The notes under the pieces were generated by a model, which worked only from the letters and a program-made list of their open reading frames with translations, made no database searches and was not told the DNA's origin. A DNA stretch of 64,000 nt, from assembly GCF_019977755.1 (NCBI RefSeq), contig NZ_AP025145.1, positions 620,001-684,000 on the forward strand, in the 5' to 3' direction. Origin of the DNA: Vibrio penaeicida. Lineage in GTDB: Bacteria; Pseudomonadota; Gammaproteobacteria; Enterobacterales; Vibrionaceae. Made by a program: the position numbers and the translations under genes. Positions 45,965-54,909 of this stretch are shown piece after piece; the stretch's first letter is position 1, and each line of letters starts with the position of its first letter.

Positions 45965-46279
45965 ATGATAAAGGCAAAATGCATTTTGTTGCTAACGGTA
46001 ATATTGTCGTTCAGCTCCTGGGCTGCGCAAGAGCGAGTTCAGATTCCAGGTACGTCTGCCAGTATGGAGCAGCCTAACGGTTTTAAATTATCGGACTCCT
46101 TTGCTGGCTTTATTAACGCAAAAAACAACTCCAGTGTTGTCGTTATGGAGCTTCCGTTAGAAGCCTTTGACCAACTTTCAGTATTGTTCAGTGATCTCGA
46201 TATGGCTAAACAGGGTTTCGGTAAGCAAGGTCTCTCTGTACTTGAACTGAGCTCCGTTGAATTAGATGGATACAAAGCC
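45965..46279 (+). pseudogene. 5' part of a secreted-protein gene split by IS10
   Basis: 105 codons: signal peptide (about 1-21, SSWAAQ), then a domain that opens with VQIPGTSASMEQPNGFKLSDSF. It ends in TACAAAGCC (Tyr-Lys-Ala), the 9-bp target site. Joined to 47618-48232 in frame after removing the element and one target copy, it gives a 309-residue secreted protein. I do not recognise the family. As it stands the product is truncated and fused to about 55 codons of IS sequence. Confidence 0.9.
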
Positions 46280-46325
46280 CTGATGAATCCCCTAATGATT
46301 TTGGTAAAAATCATTAAGTTAAGGT

Positions 46326-46394
46326 GGATACACATCTTGTCATATGATCAAATGGTTTCGCGAAAAATCAATAATCAGACAACAAGATGTGCGA
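46326..46394 (-). ncRNA. IS10 RNA-OUT antisense RNA
   Basis: In IS10 a ~69-nt antisense RNA blocks translation of the transposase. The required long hairpin is present: CACATCTTGT (46331-46340) and ACAAGATGTG (46382-46391). It overlaps the transposase start codon at 46387, leaving about 35 nt complementary to the transposase mRNA leader. Ends are placed by analogy with IS10. Confidence 0.75.
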
Positions 46395-47595
46395 ACTCGA
46401 TATTTTACACGACTCTCTTTACCAATTCTGCCCCGAATTACACTTAAAACGACTCAACAGCTTAACGTTGGCTTGCCACGCATTACTTGACTGTAAAACT
46501 CTCACTCTTACCGAACTTGGCCGTAACCTGCCAACCAAAGCGAGAACAAAACATAACATCAAACGAATCGACCGATTGTTAGGTAATCGTCACCTCCACA
46601 AAGAGAGACTCGCTGTATACCGTTGGCATGCTAGCTTTATCTGTTCGGGCAATACGATGCCCATTGTACTTGTTGACTGGTCTGATATTCGTGAGCAAAA
46701 ACGGCTTATGGTATTGCGAGCTTCAGTCGCACTACACGGTCGTTCTGTTACTCTTTATGAGAAAGCGTTCCCGCTTTCAGAGCAATGTTCAAAGAAAGCT
46801 CATGACCAATTTCTAGCCGACCTTGCGAGCATTCTACCGAGTAACACCACACCGCTCATTGTCAGTGATGCTGGCTTTAAAGTGCCATGGTATAAATCCG
46901 TTGAGAAGCTGGGTTGGTACTGGTTAAGTCGAGTAAGAGGAAAAGTACAATATGCAGACCTAGGAGCGGAAAACTGGAAACCTATCAGCAACTTACATGA
47001 TATGTCATCTAGTCACTCAAAGACTTTAGGCTATAAGAGGCTGACTAAAAGCAATCCAATCTCATGCCAAATTCTATTGTATAAATCTCGCTCTAAAGGC
47101 CGAAAAAATCAGCGCTCGACACGGACTCATTGTCACCACCCGTCACCTAAAATCTACTCAGCGTCGGCAAAGGAGCCATGGATTCTAGCAACTAACTTAC
47201 CTGTTGAAATTCGAACACCCAAACAACTTGTTAATATCTATTCGAAGCGAATGCAGATTGAAGAAACCTTCCGAGACTTGAAAAGTCCTGCCTACGGACT
47301 AGGCCTACGCCATAGCCGAACGAGCAGCTCAGAGCGTTTTGATATCATGCTGCTAATCGCCCTGATGCTTCAACTAACATGTTGGCTTGCGGGCGTTCAT
47401 GCTCAGAAACAAGGTTGGGACAAGCACTTCCAGGCTAACACAGTCAGAAATCGAAACGTACTCTCAACAGTTCGCTTAGGCATGGAAGTTTTGCGGCATT
47501 CTGGCTACACAATAACAAGGGAAGACTTACTCGTGGCTGCAACCCTACTAGCTCAAAATTTATTCACACATGGTTACGCTTTGGGGAAATTATGA
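46387..47595 (+). CDS. IS10 transposase
   Basis: 402 residues, full length. The DDE catalytic triad is visible: D97 in VLVDWSD, D161 in IVSDAGF and E292 in QIEETFRD (the YREK-type region follows). Performs cut-and-paste transposition. Starts at element position 108, immediately under antisense RNA control. Confidence 0.98.
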   Translation: MCELDILHDSLYQFCPELHLKRLNSLTLACHALLDCKTLTLTELGRNLPTKARTKHNIKRIDRLLGNRHLHKERLAVYRWHASFICSGNTMPIVLVDWSDIREQKRLMVLRASVALHGRSVTLYEKAFPLSEQCSKKAHDQFLADLASILPSNTTPLIVSDAGFKVPWYKSVEKLGWYWLSRVRGKVQYADLGAENWKPISNLHDMSSSHSKTLGYKRLTKSNPISCQILLYKSRSKGRKNQRSTRTHCHHPSPKIYSASAKEPWILATNLPVEIRTPKQLVNIYSKRMQIEETFRDLKSPAYGLGLRHSRTSSSERFDIMLLIALMLQLTCWLAGVHAQKQGWDKHFQANTVRNRNVLSTVRLGMEVLRHSGYTITREDLLVAATLLAQNLFTHGYALGKL

Positions 47596-47617
47596 GGGGA
47601 TCTCTCAGTACAAAGCC

Positions 47618-48232
47618 CCGATTGTCATCGGTACACAGGCGATATCTGGTGTGACTGTGGGGAAATATATCGCCCTTTTCAAAGGTCAGAAAACGGTGAT
47701 GGTTACCTACAACATTATGGGCAAAGATGCGCTGAACAAAGCGGCGGTAATGAACTCAATCAAGAATATTCAAATAGGAAATGCCGCTAGCCTTTCTGAG
47801 AAAATAGCCTTACTTCCTTTCACATTTGAGCCAGAAACCCCTTTCAAAGTAGCGGACGTAATGGGGAATTCCACCGTTTCACTGACCACATTTGATGGTA
47901 TGGATAAATCGGGTGAGAAACCGCTTTTGATCATCGCAAGTTCAATATCTCAAAGTCGAATTCCAGACCAATCCAAACACGCCAAAACACTTTTAAAGTC
48001 AATCAAAGGGTTTGAAGACCACAAAATCATATCTGAAGATAAGGTCAGTTTTGTCGGCAAAGATGGTTACCGAACGGTAGCAAAAACAAGCAATCAAGCT
48101 GTTATTCAATACATAGGTACGCTAGATAACGGCTATTACATCCGCCTGATCTCCATGGGAAGCCCAGAAGAGATCGAGAAAGTGACGAAAACGGTCGATA
48201 CCATTGCGAAATCGGTCACGCCGAAGAAGTAA
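47618..48232 (+). pseudogene. 3' part of the secreted-protein gene split by IS10
   Basis: 204 codons plus stop, continuing the 45965-46279 frame with PIVIGTQAISGVTVGKYIAL. Codon use and the secreted-protein character are like the 5' half. It has no start of its own; an in-frame ATG at 47570 lies within the element. A longer two-domain repeat may be hidden: both halves contain similar LxS/VTxxF-type beta strands, but I cannot name a family. Confidence 0.85.
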
Positions 48233-48293
48233 AGCAAACTTTCTAACCTCACCAATAATGATTCCCCAGCTTTTTGATAGATAGAGACTAAAG

Positions 48294-48596
48294 ATGAAAA
48301 AACTGATTTTTCTTATGAGCTTATTTACCGGATCTTCATTTGCCGGTATCCATTGTACAGAATCGATTAGCGCAGCGATCTTACACAAAAATGGAAACGT
48401 CTACTTTACATCAAGTAAGACGTGTAAAAGTTGGTGTCAGATAAGGTGGACGAGTGAAACCGACAAAGATCGTGCCTTCAGTATGTTGCTGGCTGCCAGA
48501 ACAGCAAAGACTCCCGTAACGTTTTATTGGGGTAACTTAAATTCTTGCACTGAGAAAAATCCAACTTATCAGTCACCAGATTATATTGTGTACTAG
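48294..48596 (+). CDS. Small secreted hypothetical protein, paralogue 1
   Basis: 100 residues: signal peptide (about 1-18), four cysteines in the mature part. Its C-terminal half (DKDRAFSMLLAARTAKTPVTFYWGNLNSC) matches the pattern of the next protein (YEKVMYSSLLAAGMGGKKVTAEFNGVDC): a helix ending in LLAA, then a beta strand and a cysteine. So the two are diverged tandem duplicates. I recognise no family. It starts 61 bp after the IS10-split gene and may belong to its operon. Confidence 0.7.
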   Translation: MKKLIFLMSLFTGSSFAGIHCTESISAAILHKNGNVYFTSSKTCKSWCQIRWTSETDKDRAFSMLLAARTAKTPVTFYWGNLNSCTEKNPTYQSPDYIVY

Positions 48597-48669
48597 CCAC
48601 ATCGTACTCAATTTAATAAGGAGCTCTATGCAGGGCTCTTCTTTTATATAAACGTTTACGGATATACCT

Positions 48670-48963
48670 ATGAAAAAGTTACTCATGCTTTTAGCCATAA
48701 TGGTGTCAGAGCCGATATTGGCGGGACAAATTAAAACCAATTTGGATGTTGATAATGTCAGAGTTAGAAAAACGGTGGCGTATGTTAAATTTTCTGGCTG
48801 TTCCTATTACTCCATAATTTATCTCAATAGCGAATATGAAAAAGTGATGTATTCAAGTTTACTAGCTGCCGGGATGGGAGGTAAGAAAGTAACGGCTGAA
48901 TTCAACGGGGTGGATTGTTCGGCGAAAGAGCTAGAGCTCATATACGTAGATGTCGGATTTTAG
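48670..48963 (+). CDS. Small secreted hypothetical protein, paralogue 2
   Basis: 97 residues with a signal peptide (about 1-18, cleavage near ILAGQ) and two mature cysteines. Related to the preceding 100-residue protein through the SSLLAA helix and a following beta strand plus cysteine. The ribosome site is weak (ACGGAT). Function unknown; the size and cysteines would suit a small secreted or periplasmic beta-rich protein. Confidence 0.7.
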   Translation: MKKLLMLLAIMVSEPILAGQIKTNLDVDNVRVRKTVAYVKFSGCSYYSIIYLNSEYEKVMYSSLLAAGMGGKKVTAEFNGVDCSAKELELIYVDVGF

Positions 48964-49452
48964 CCATTCGAATTTTTAGCTCGCATCACACCATTGCTCA
49001 CAAAAGAAAAAAGCCAGTCGCAATATAGAGTGCGGCTGGCTATACAATTGTGAACAAATCTATTCACTAACAACGTCAGTTGGCTAGGTGACCCCGGCTT
49101 AAAAGGGTCACACTTACTAATACAATTCACGTGCCAATTTTAAACCCTTGAAAATAGACTGACGAAAACGTTTGCTCACCACTTTGTTGCATATTTGCAT
49201 TTTCAAAACGCAAAGTATTTGCAAAATGCAGTAGGTGCTTTGGTTTCTTGTTTAACCAACCCATCCATCAAACTCCCAAACCGTATTCAATACCATCGAT
49301 TGGTTTCTGAGTTACCTCGCAAAATACTATAAAAAGTCAAAGTCTTTGCAATCAAGAACGAGTGAAATGGCTATATGTGAGTATGATGTCCGCCCCATTT
49401 TTAAAGCTCACACAACTCTGTGAGCTGCGTAAGCGAAAAACAGGATTTGAAG
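48964..49452. other. Intergenic region with three hairpins
   Basis: No gene found. AGCCAGTCGCA/TGCGGCTGGCT (49009-49041, one mismatch), GTGACCC/GGGTCAC (49088-49111, perfect) and GCATTTTCAAA/TTTGCAAAATGC (49197-49229, one bulge) are three separate inverted repeats. The first may terminate the small secreted genes, although it lacks a T-run. The cluster could encode a structured RNA. Confidence 0.5.
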
Positions 49453-50403
49453 ATGAAAGAGCGTTACCCAGCTATTGAGCCATTTAATTCAGGAATGATC
49501 GAAGTCGGTGATGGGCATCGCTTATATTGGGAAGAAGTCGGAAACCCAGCTGGAATACCTGCGCTTTATCTTCATGGAGGACCGGGAGGCGGTTGTGGAG
49601 CAGGCTCAAGGCGCAATTTCGATCCAAAAGCCTATCGAGCAGTATTATTTGACCAACGTGGTTGCGGGCGTAGCCGCCCCTTAGCATCGGAGCCAAATAT
49701 TGACTTAAGCACAAACACCACGGATCACCTCATTGCCGATATAGAAGCCTTACGTGAACACCTCAATATCGATCGCTGGGTTGTGGTGGGCAGTTCTTGG
49801 GGTGTGACGTTAGGTCTGGTGTACGCCCAACGTTATCCAAACCGCGTACAAGCCATGGTGTTGGGGGCGATAACATCGGGCACTCGACAAGAAATAGAGT
49901 GGATAACTCGAGATATGGGCAGGGTGTTTCCCCATGAATGGGAACGTTTTTGTTCGCACGTACCAGAAGCGGAAAGAAACGGTGATTTGTCTGCCGCATA
50001 CGCTCGCATGTTGTCTAACCCAGATCCAGCTATTCACAGAAAAGCAGCGCTTGAATGGTGTTTGTGGGAGGATACCCACGTTTCCTTAACGCCAGGGTGG
50101 GCACCTTCACCACGCTACCAAGAGCCTGGATTCAGCTTGATTTTTTCTCGCCTTGTGACTCACTACTGGAGCAACGGATGCTTTCTAAGAGATGATGAAA
50201 TAATGGCTGGAATGCACCTTATAGCAGACATACCCGCTACCTTAATTCACGGTAGGTGGGATATTTCTGGTCCATTGGATACCGCCTTAGCCTTGCACCG
50301 AGCGTGGCCAAATAGCGAGCTGATTGTTTTAGAAGAAGCAGGTCACGGTGGTGTTGGCTTCCCCGAAGCAATGACGGCTGCGTTAAATAAATATCGAGAT
50401 TAG
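49453..50403 (+). CDS. pip: Proline iminopeptidase (alpha/beta hydrolase)
   Basis: 316 residues from the ATG at 49453; an upstream GTG would add 11 unlikely residues. Opens YPAIEPFNSGMIEVGDGHRLYWEEVG as in Pip, with the oxyanion loop HGGPGGGCG, FDQRGCGRS, nucleophile S115 in GSSWG, D270 in HGRWD and H298 in EAGHGG. Releases N-terminal proline from peptides in the cytoplasm. Complete and monocistronic. Confidence 0.93.
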   Translation: MKERYPAIEPFNSGMIEVGDGHRLYWEEVGNPAGIPALYLHGGPGGGCGAGSRRNFDPKAYRAVLFDQRGCGRSRPLASEPNIDLSTNTTDHLIADIEALREHLNIDRWVVVGSSWGVTLGLVYAQRYPNRVQAMVLGAITSGTRQEIEWITRDMGRVFPHEWERFCSHVPEAERNGDLSAAYARMLSNPDPAIHRKAALEWCLWEDTHVSLTPGWAPSPRYQEPGFSLIFSRLVTHYWSNGCFLRDDEIMAGMHLIADIPATLIHGRWDISGPLDTALALHRAWPNSELIVLEEAGHGGVGFPEAMTAALNKYRD

Positions 50404-50450
50404 GAGTGTGGGCGACCAATCCAGTGGACGCCCACAGGCAGAATGAGTCT

Positions 50451-50906
50451 TTAATTGGCTACTAAAGCGTACTTTTCACGTTCATCAAACAATCGAAATG
50501 CGAAGAACACGATTAAGCCAGTGGGACCATACAAAAATGTCAGTGGTAAGCAGGGAATTAATCGCCATTTGGGTAGGTTAGCGCGTGTAACCTCATCAAT
50601 CATCCAGCGACCAACAAACAAGTCGAAAATAAGGAAGTGAAGCCAACCAGTGGCTAAATTTCCTTCTGATTCAAACAGCTTACTCACCCCGATTAGGCTA
50701 GAAAAATTCCCTTCTGGTGAACTGCCCCAAAACCGAAATACTAAAAACAAGTAAAGTCCTGATAAGACAAGAGGAATAATTCGCCCGCCGAAAAGTAGTA
50801 CCCCATAACGAATCCGAGTTGATGAAACGAAGATCCCCAACACTAAAAATAGCCAACCTAACAGCGCAATACCGCTGCCTATTTCAAAGGTTAAATGTGC
50901 CATCAT
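50451..50906 (-). CDS. ABA4-like (DUF4281) membrane protein
   Basis: 151 residues, about four membrane helices. The centre reads HFLIFDLFVGRWMIDEVTRANLPKW and the end LTFLYGPTGLIVFFAFR, matching the ABA4-like/DUF4281 pattern (FDLFVGRW, GPxG). The plant relative acts in neoxanthin formation; the bacterial function is unknown. The start overlaps the stop of the upstream gene by 4 bp (ATGA), so the two are cotranscribed. Confidence 0.8.
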   Translation of the reverse strand: MMAHLTFEIGSGIALLGWLFLVLGIFVSSTRIRYGVLLFGGRIIPLVLSGLYLFLVFRFWGSSPEGNFSSLIGVSKLFESEGNLATGWLHFLIFDLFVGRWMIDEVTRANLPKWRLIPCLPLTFLYGPTGLIVFFAFRLFDEREKYALVAN

Positions 50907-51379
50907 TGAACCTCTCCGTGAGCGTTTCTTGGTATCATTACCGCTTGTTCGCCATATTTAAACACCTCACCACCATGTTGATCGGCATAAGATTGAGCTT
51001 CTTGTTCCGATGAAAACCAGAGATTCAAAGTCGAAAGGACTTTCTTATCAAAGTCAGGTGTGTAAGAGGTGCCATCCTTTTGTGCCATCAGTACGGGTTT
51101 ATACGCTTCCCAGCTTTGATAGCCCGCTTCAATGGCTAACAACCGTAAAAAGTGTTTACGCTGCAAGGTGTGGCGTTCGTTATATAAAGAAGAGATGGAT
51201 TGACCAAAACACACGCCCGTTTTTTTGACTCTACGGACAATGGGCATGGCTTCTGAAACACTGCCAGATTTAGCGACACGGTGTAACCTTCGAGCATCAC
51301 GCAGCAAGGATTCGACAGCAGTATTGGTTTTTGAAGATTTCAGTGATTTGGCATCACTAGAGGATTTTTGATTACGCAT
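50903..51379 (-). CDS. Hypothetical protein (158 aa)
   Basis: From the ATG at 51379, where GGAG lies 5 nt upstream; a further 14 residues would be possible from 51421. A basic N-terminus (about 1-50) precedes a helix-rich region with LQRKHFLRLLAIEAGYQSWEAYKPVL and a C-terminal ending with a small alpha/beta pattern (FSSEQEAQSYADQHGGEVFKYGEQAVMI). The fold may be a glyoxalase-like or DUF domain; I cannot name it. No signal peptide. Coupled to the ABA4-like gene. Confidence 0.7.
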   Translation of the reverse strand: MRNQKSSSDAKSLKSSKTNTAVESLLRDARRLHRVAKSGSVSEAMPIVRRVKKTGVCFGQSISSLYNERHTLQRKHFLRLLAIEAGYQSWEAYKPVLMAQKDGTSYTPDFDKKVLSTLNLWFSSEQEAQSYADQHGGEVFKYGEQAVMIPRNAHGEVQ

Positions 51380-51567
51380 ACAAACTCCATCGAGTGGCTG
51401 GTCTGTCTCGTTTAGGACCATAGATAAGAGTCAGTAATTAAATTGTCTTATTACACAGGTGAGTGAACTTTCACGAGCTGGGCGTCCTGCAAACCCGCGA
51501 GAAGAATAGCAACACATGGCATGAGTTGTAAATGGGTTTGTGTGAAAGCGTTCTGTTTGTACGTTTA

Positions 51568-52956
51568 TCAACAAGCCTGCTTTACTGCATCAATCAATAC
51601 GTCCAATTCTTCCTTTACTTCTTTTGTTAGTTCAAAGCCAAAGTTAATCCTTAAACAGTTGCTATAGATAGACAAGGTACTGAACAGGTGACCTAAACGG
51701 ATATCAATGTTCTTTTCTTCCACAAGTTCGGCGAACTTGGAGGCATTAAGGGTAGGGACTTGCAGCCACAACACCATTCCGCCTTGAGGGTGGCTGATGT
51801 TAACGTTTTCTGGAAGGTGTTCAGTCAAATAGCTGAGATACGTTTGCCTCAAATTAAGTAGAGTATTGCGTCGACGTTTGAGTTGTTTTGTGTAATGACC
51901 CGACTCAATGAAATCTGCCATGGCAAGCTGCATAGGAAGGGAGATACCAAAGCAGGATGCTGCATGCTTTTGGCGATAACGATCCGTGTAACGCCCGGGC
52001 ATACACCAACCTAAGCGGTAGCTCGGCGACAAACTTTTGGAGACAGAGCCACACCAAAGAATATAGCCACCTTGATCATAATATTTAGCGGGTAAGGGTG
52101 TGTGGTCGGAATAAGAGAGTTCTAGATACACATCATCTTCAATGATCGGAACCTGGAAAACGTTAGCCAGTTCAGCCAATCTTTGTTTTTGCTCTACAGA
52201 CATGGTTATCCCTTGTGGGTTCATGTGCGAGGTACAAAATACCCCCGCTTTAACCACACCTTTCTGCAAATGCGCTTCAAGTTGAGACAAATCAATTCCG
52301 TCATCTAAAGAGGGGATCTCGACAATCTTTCTTCCCATTTGCCCAAGCAAATCTAAAATGCCACTAAAGCAAGGCGAGCTGATAGCAATGGCATCGCCCA
52401 CCTGAGTGCAAGATTCCAGCGCAGCTTTAATGGCAGGCATACAACCCGATGTAATCACGAGTTCATTGGGGTTTATGTGCAGTCCAAGTTTCGTGAAATG
52501 GTCGCTCAGTGCATTACGCAGTAGGGGATCACCTTGTGGATTCGGGTATTGATTGAGGCGATTGCCGATTCGCTTACTGGCGCGTCGAAAACTGCGCTCT
52601 AACTCGTTTTGTGAAACCTCGTCTATAACGGTACTGGACACGCCTAGCGGGCCATTATGTAGAGAATGAATTGCGAAGTTTTGAGTTACCGAAGACACCT
52701 TGCTCTCAAAGCGCGCCCATTCTGGTGTGTTATGTTTACTCCGTTGCGGAGAAACGTAATACCCCGCTTGAGGACGAGCATGTATCCAGCCTTGCGATTC
52801 CAGCTCTTGATAACAGCTCACCGCCGTCGACATGCTCACCGCTTGCTGCTTTGAGAGCTGCCTAAGTGAAGGCATTCGGCTGCCTTCAGGAAGCTTACCC
52901 ACCTCAATCTCTCGGATAAATCGGCTGGCTAACGTTCTGTACATACTCATAGACAT
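51568..52956 (-). CDS. MocR-family regulator (GntR helix-turn-helix plus aminotransferase domain)
   Basis: About 462 residues from 52956. A longer frame starts only 2 bp from the divergent gene, which would leave no promoter, so an internal ATG is preferred. The GntR winged helix (MPSLRQLSKQQAVSMSTAVSCYQELESQGW) is followed by a PLP-binding aminotransferase-like domain with TSGCMPAIKAAL, SHMNPQG, EDDVYLELSY and the PLP-lysine region CGSVSKSLSPSYRLGW. Divergent from the EamA gene at 53046; probably controls it through the CTGTAC repeats between them. Confidence 0.9.
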   Translation of the reverse strand: MSMSMYRTLASRFIREIEVGKLPEGSRMPSLRQLSKQQAVSMSTAVSCYQELESQGWIHARPQAGYYVSPQRSKHNTPEWARFESKVSSVTQNFAIHSLHNGPLGVSSTVIDEVSQNELERSFRRASKRIGNRLNQYPNPQGDPLLRNALSDHFTKLGLHINPNELVITSGCMPAIKAALESCTQVGDAIAISSPCFSGILDLLGQMGRKIVEIPSLDDGIDLSQLEAHLQKGVVKAGVFCTSHMNPQGITMSVEQKQRLAELANVFQVPIIEDDVYLELSYSDHTPLPAKYYDQGGYILWCGSVSKSLSPSYRLGWCMPGRYTDRYRQKHAASCFGISLPMQLAMADFIESGHYTKQLKRRRNTLLNLRQTYLSYLTEHLPENVNISHPQGGMVLWLQVPTLNASKFAELVEEKNIDIRLGHLFSTLSIYSNCLRINFGFELTKEVKEELDVLIDAVKQAC

Positions 52957-52958
52957 AA

Positions 52959-53006
52959 CTGTACTGCTTTTTGTGAGAATAATTGTATCTGTACCGATAA
53001 CTGTAC
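52959..53006. promoter_or_regulatory. Three CTGTAC direct repeats: predicted operator of the second MocR regulator
   Basis: CTGTAC at 52959, CTGTACC at 52989 and CTGTAC at 53001, all in the same orientation, between the divergent MocR and EamA genes. The same core occurs at 28489-28541 in the first pair. TAATAC at 53012 could be the -10 of the EamA promoter. Confidence 0.65.
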
Positions 53007-53045
53007 TCGAGTAATACTCTTTTTCAAGAGAAAAGGAGGACAATT

Positions 53046-53936
53046 ATGAAAAGAAACGATCTATTGTTGGCAGTCTTTGTTATGGCAATTTGGGGCTTCA
53101 ACTTCTCAATGATCAAGATGGGCATTACCGATGTTCACCCATTACTGGCAACCGCTGCCCGTTTTACTTTGGCAGTGATACCAGCCATCTTTTTTATTCG
53201 CAGACCCAACGTAAAATGGCGTTACTTGGCTAGTTATGGCGTCGTTTTTGGTGTTGGGGTGTGGGGAATGGCATCTTGGTCTATCACTGCGGGGCTTTCA
53301 TCCGGTATGTCTTCGGTACTGCTTTCATCGAACGCGCTAATCAGCATGGCAGTTGGCGTGTTTATTCAAAAAGATATCGCTTCAAAACGCAAAGTCATTG
53401 GTGCTGTCGCTGCATTGGTCGCCTTGTTGGTATTGATCTCGGCAACCAATGGTAACCTTACGGCGGAAGGTGTGTTTCTTATTATGATCGCCGCTGCCAG
53501 CTGGACAGTGATGGGTTTGATAGTAAAAGCGTCGAAAACCACTCAAGCATTTGCTTTCAATGTATGGGGGATGCTCTTTGCACCTATTCCACTGGTGTTG
53601 TTCGCGGTGAGCATTTATGGTCCCAATATTGTGGTGCACGCCTTTGAAGTTTGGGATATGAATACGACCATAGCGGTTGCATTCCAAGCTTACCCAACTA
53701 CATTATTTGGTTACTGGGTTTGGAGCAATCTGTTGATTCGCTACCCGCTTAGCACCACCGCGCCTTTAACCTTGTTAGTCCCAGTATTTGCACTAATTTC
53801 CGGCTATTTTATGTATAACGAGATGCTCAGTACCGCACAAATGATTGCTTGTGTGCTGTTCCTAGTCGGTATTGGTTTAATAGTGAAACCAGCGACAAGC
53901 AAAAGCATGTTAGAACCTAAGCCAGTAGTGAATTGA
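53046..53936 (+). CDS. eamA: EamA-family transporter
   Basis: 296 residues, about ten membrane helices. The start follows AAAAGGAGG. MAIWGFNFSMIKMGI, VGVWGMASWSITAGLSSGMSSVLLSSNALISM and TTAPLTLLVPVFALISGYFMYNE match EamA/YedA exporters; E. coli EamA exports cysteine and O-acetylserine. The symbol is by resemblance only, as substrate assignment in this superfamily is weak. Probably under the divergent MocR regulator. Confidence 0.85.
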   Translation: MKRNDLLLAVFVMAIWGFNFSMIKMGITDVHPLLATAARFTLAVIPAIFFIRRPNVKWRYLASYGVVFGVGVWGMASWSITAGLSSGMSSVLLSSNALISMAVGVFIQKDIASKRKVIGAVAALVALLVLISATNGNLTAEGVFLIMIAAASWTVMGLIVKASKTTQAFAFNVWGMLFAPIPLVLFAVSIYGPNIVVHAFEVWDMNTTIAVAFQAYPTTLFGYWVWSNLLIRYPLSTTAPLTLLVPVFALISGYFMYNEMLSTAQMIACVLFLVGIGLIVKPATSKSMLEPKPVVN

Positions 53937-54004
53937 AATATCCGCAACGTGGCGAGCGGATTTGAGGGATGAATTAACCTTTATAAATCCGAACTTAAAA
54001 AGGG

Positions 54005-54034
54005 AAGGGGACTAACGAAATGTATCCCCTTTTT
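54005..54034. terminator. Bidirectional terminator between eamA and the patatin gene
   Basis: AAGGGGA (54005-54011) and TCCCCTT (54025-54031) pair around a 13-base loop, with A-run and T-run flanks. Serves both convergent genes. Confidence 0.75.
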
Positions 54035-54039
54035 ATTCA

Positions 54040-54909
54040 TTATTTCGCGAGTAGCGCCTTAATTTGTGGCATTACTTCTTTTGCGGCAAGGTAACCTGCT
54101 TCAATGGATTTCGCTCTATCATTAAACGACACATCACTGCTTGGTTCGTAGTTTGGTGTAATGAGTACATCTGCGCTGGCCATCTCTTGTTGCGATAGTC
54201 TACAGCTCTGCATTCTGAACGTCGCCAGCAACACTTTACTTACAGTCAATTCCGGTGCGGGTTGATTGTGGCAAAAAATATCGACCGCGATGACCTTTTT
54301 AGCACCGAGATCTTTTGCGGTATAAACCGGCACAACACTGAATACGCTGCCATCAATTAAGATATCACCTTGGTTTTCAACGGGAACAAAAGTACCTGGC
54401 ACGGTGGAAGAGGTTTGTACTGCATGCCCAGGGTTGCCAGAACGGATAACCACAGTCTTACGCGTCGTCATATTGGTGGCAGTCACCGCTACAGGAATGG
54501 GCATGTCTGCCAGATCGTTATACCCGACATGCGCGTTGATCCAGTCGGATAAGCGTTTACCATTTACGAACCCTTTGGACGAAAGCACAATGTCCGCGAC
54601 GTCAGATACTCCGAGCTTTTCAATGGCGGCTTCCATATCTTTAAAACTCATTCCAGAGGCATAAAGCGTCGCCGCAATTGAACCTGCAGACGCTCCACTG
54701 ACCACATCCGGCTGTATCCCTTCTTCTTCCAACGCTTTTAACACGCCTAAGTGCATAAAGCCCCGAACACCGCCACCCCCAAATGCCACCCCTAATTTGT
54801 GTTCCCCTGAGACAATGGGCTCTGACACATTCAAATCGTTGTAGACATTTGGCGAGGAGCACGCCATCAGCAATAGTGATAAAGAGGTAGGGATCAATGT
54901 TTTCAACAT
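54040..54909 (-). CDS. Patatin-like phospholipase lipoprotein
   Basis: 289 residues. A lipobox (LLLMAC, C17) makes it a lipoprotein. The catalytic domain has the oxyanion loop FGGGGVRGFMHLG, nucleophile S74 in GASAGS and the dyad aspartate in DGS (D186), as in RssA-type patatins. Predicted lipid acyl hydrolase at the membrane. Reads to a shared terminator with eamA. Confidence 0.92.
   Translation of the reverse strand: MLKTLIPTSLSLLLMACSSPNVYNDLNVSEPIVSGEHKLGVAFGGGGVRGFMHLGVLKALEEEGIQPDVVSGASAGSIAATLYASGMSFKDMEAAIEKLGVSDVADIVLSSKGFVNGKRLSDWINAHVGYNDLADMPIPVAVTATNMTTRKTVVIRSGNPGHAVQTSSTVPGTFVPVENQGDILIDGSVFSVVPVYTAKDLGAKKVIAVDIFCHNQPAPELTVSKVLLATFRMQSCRLSQQEMASADVLITPNYEPSSDVSFNDRAKSIEAGYLAAKEVMPQIKALLAK

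Larger units (their letters stand above)
46280..47608 (+). mobile_element. Intact IS10R / ISVsa5-type insertion sequence (IS4 family)
   Basis: Exactly 1329 bp, the known IS10R length. The left (outside) end is CTGATGAATCCCCTAATGAT and the right (inside) end is GGGGATCTCTCAG, imperfect inverted repeats. The 9-bp target TACAAAGCC is duplicated at 46271-46279 and 47609-47617. The Dam site GATC at 46346-46349 (element positions 67-70) and another GATC in the inside end fit IS10's methylation control. The transposase is complete, so the element should be active. IS10 is also a known contaminant of E. coli-passaged DNA, but the clean duplication shows a real transposition in this DNA. Confidence 0.98.
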
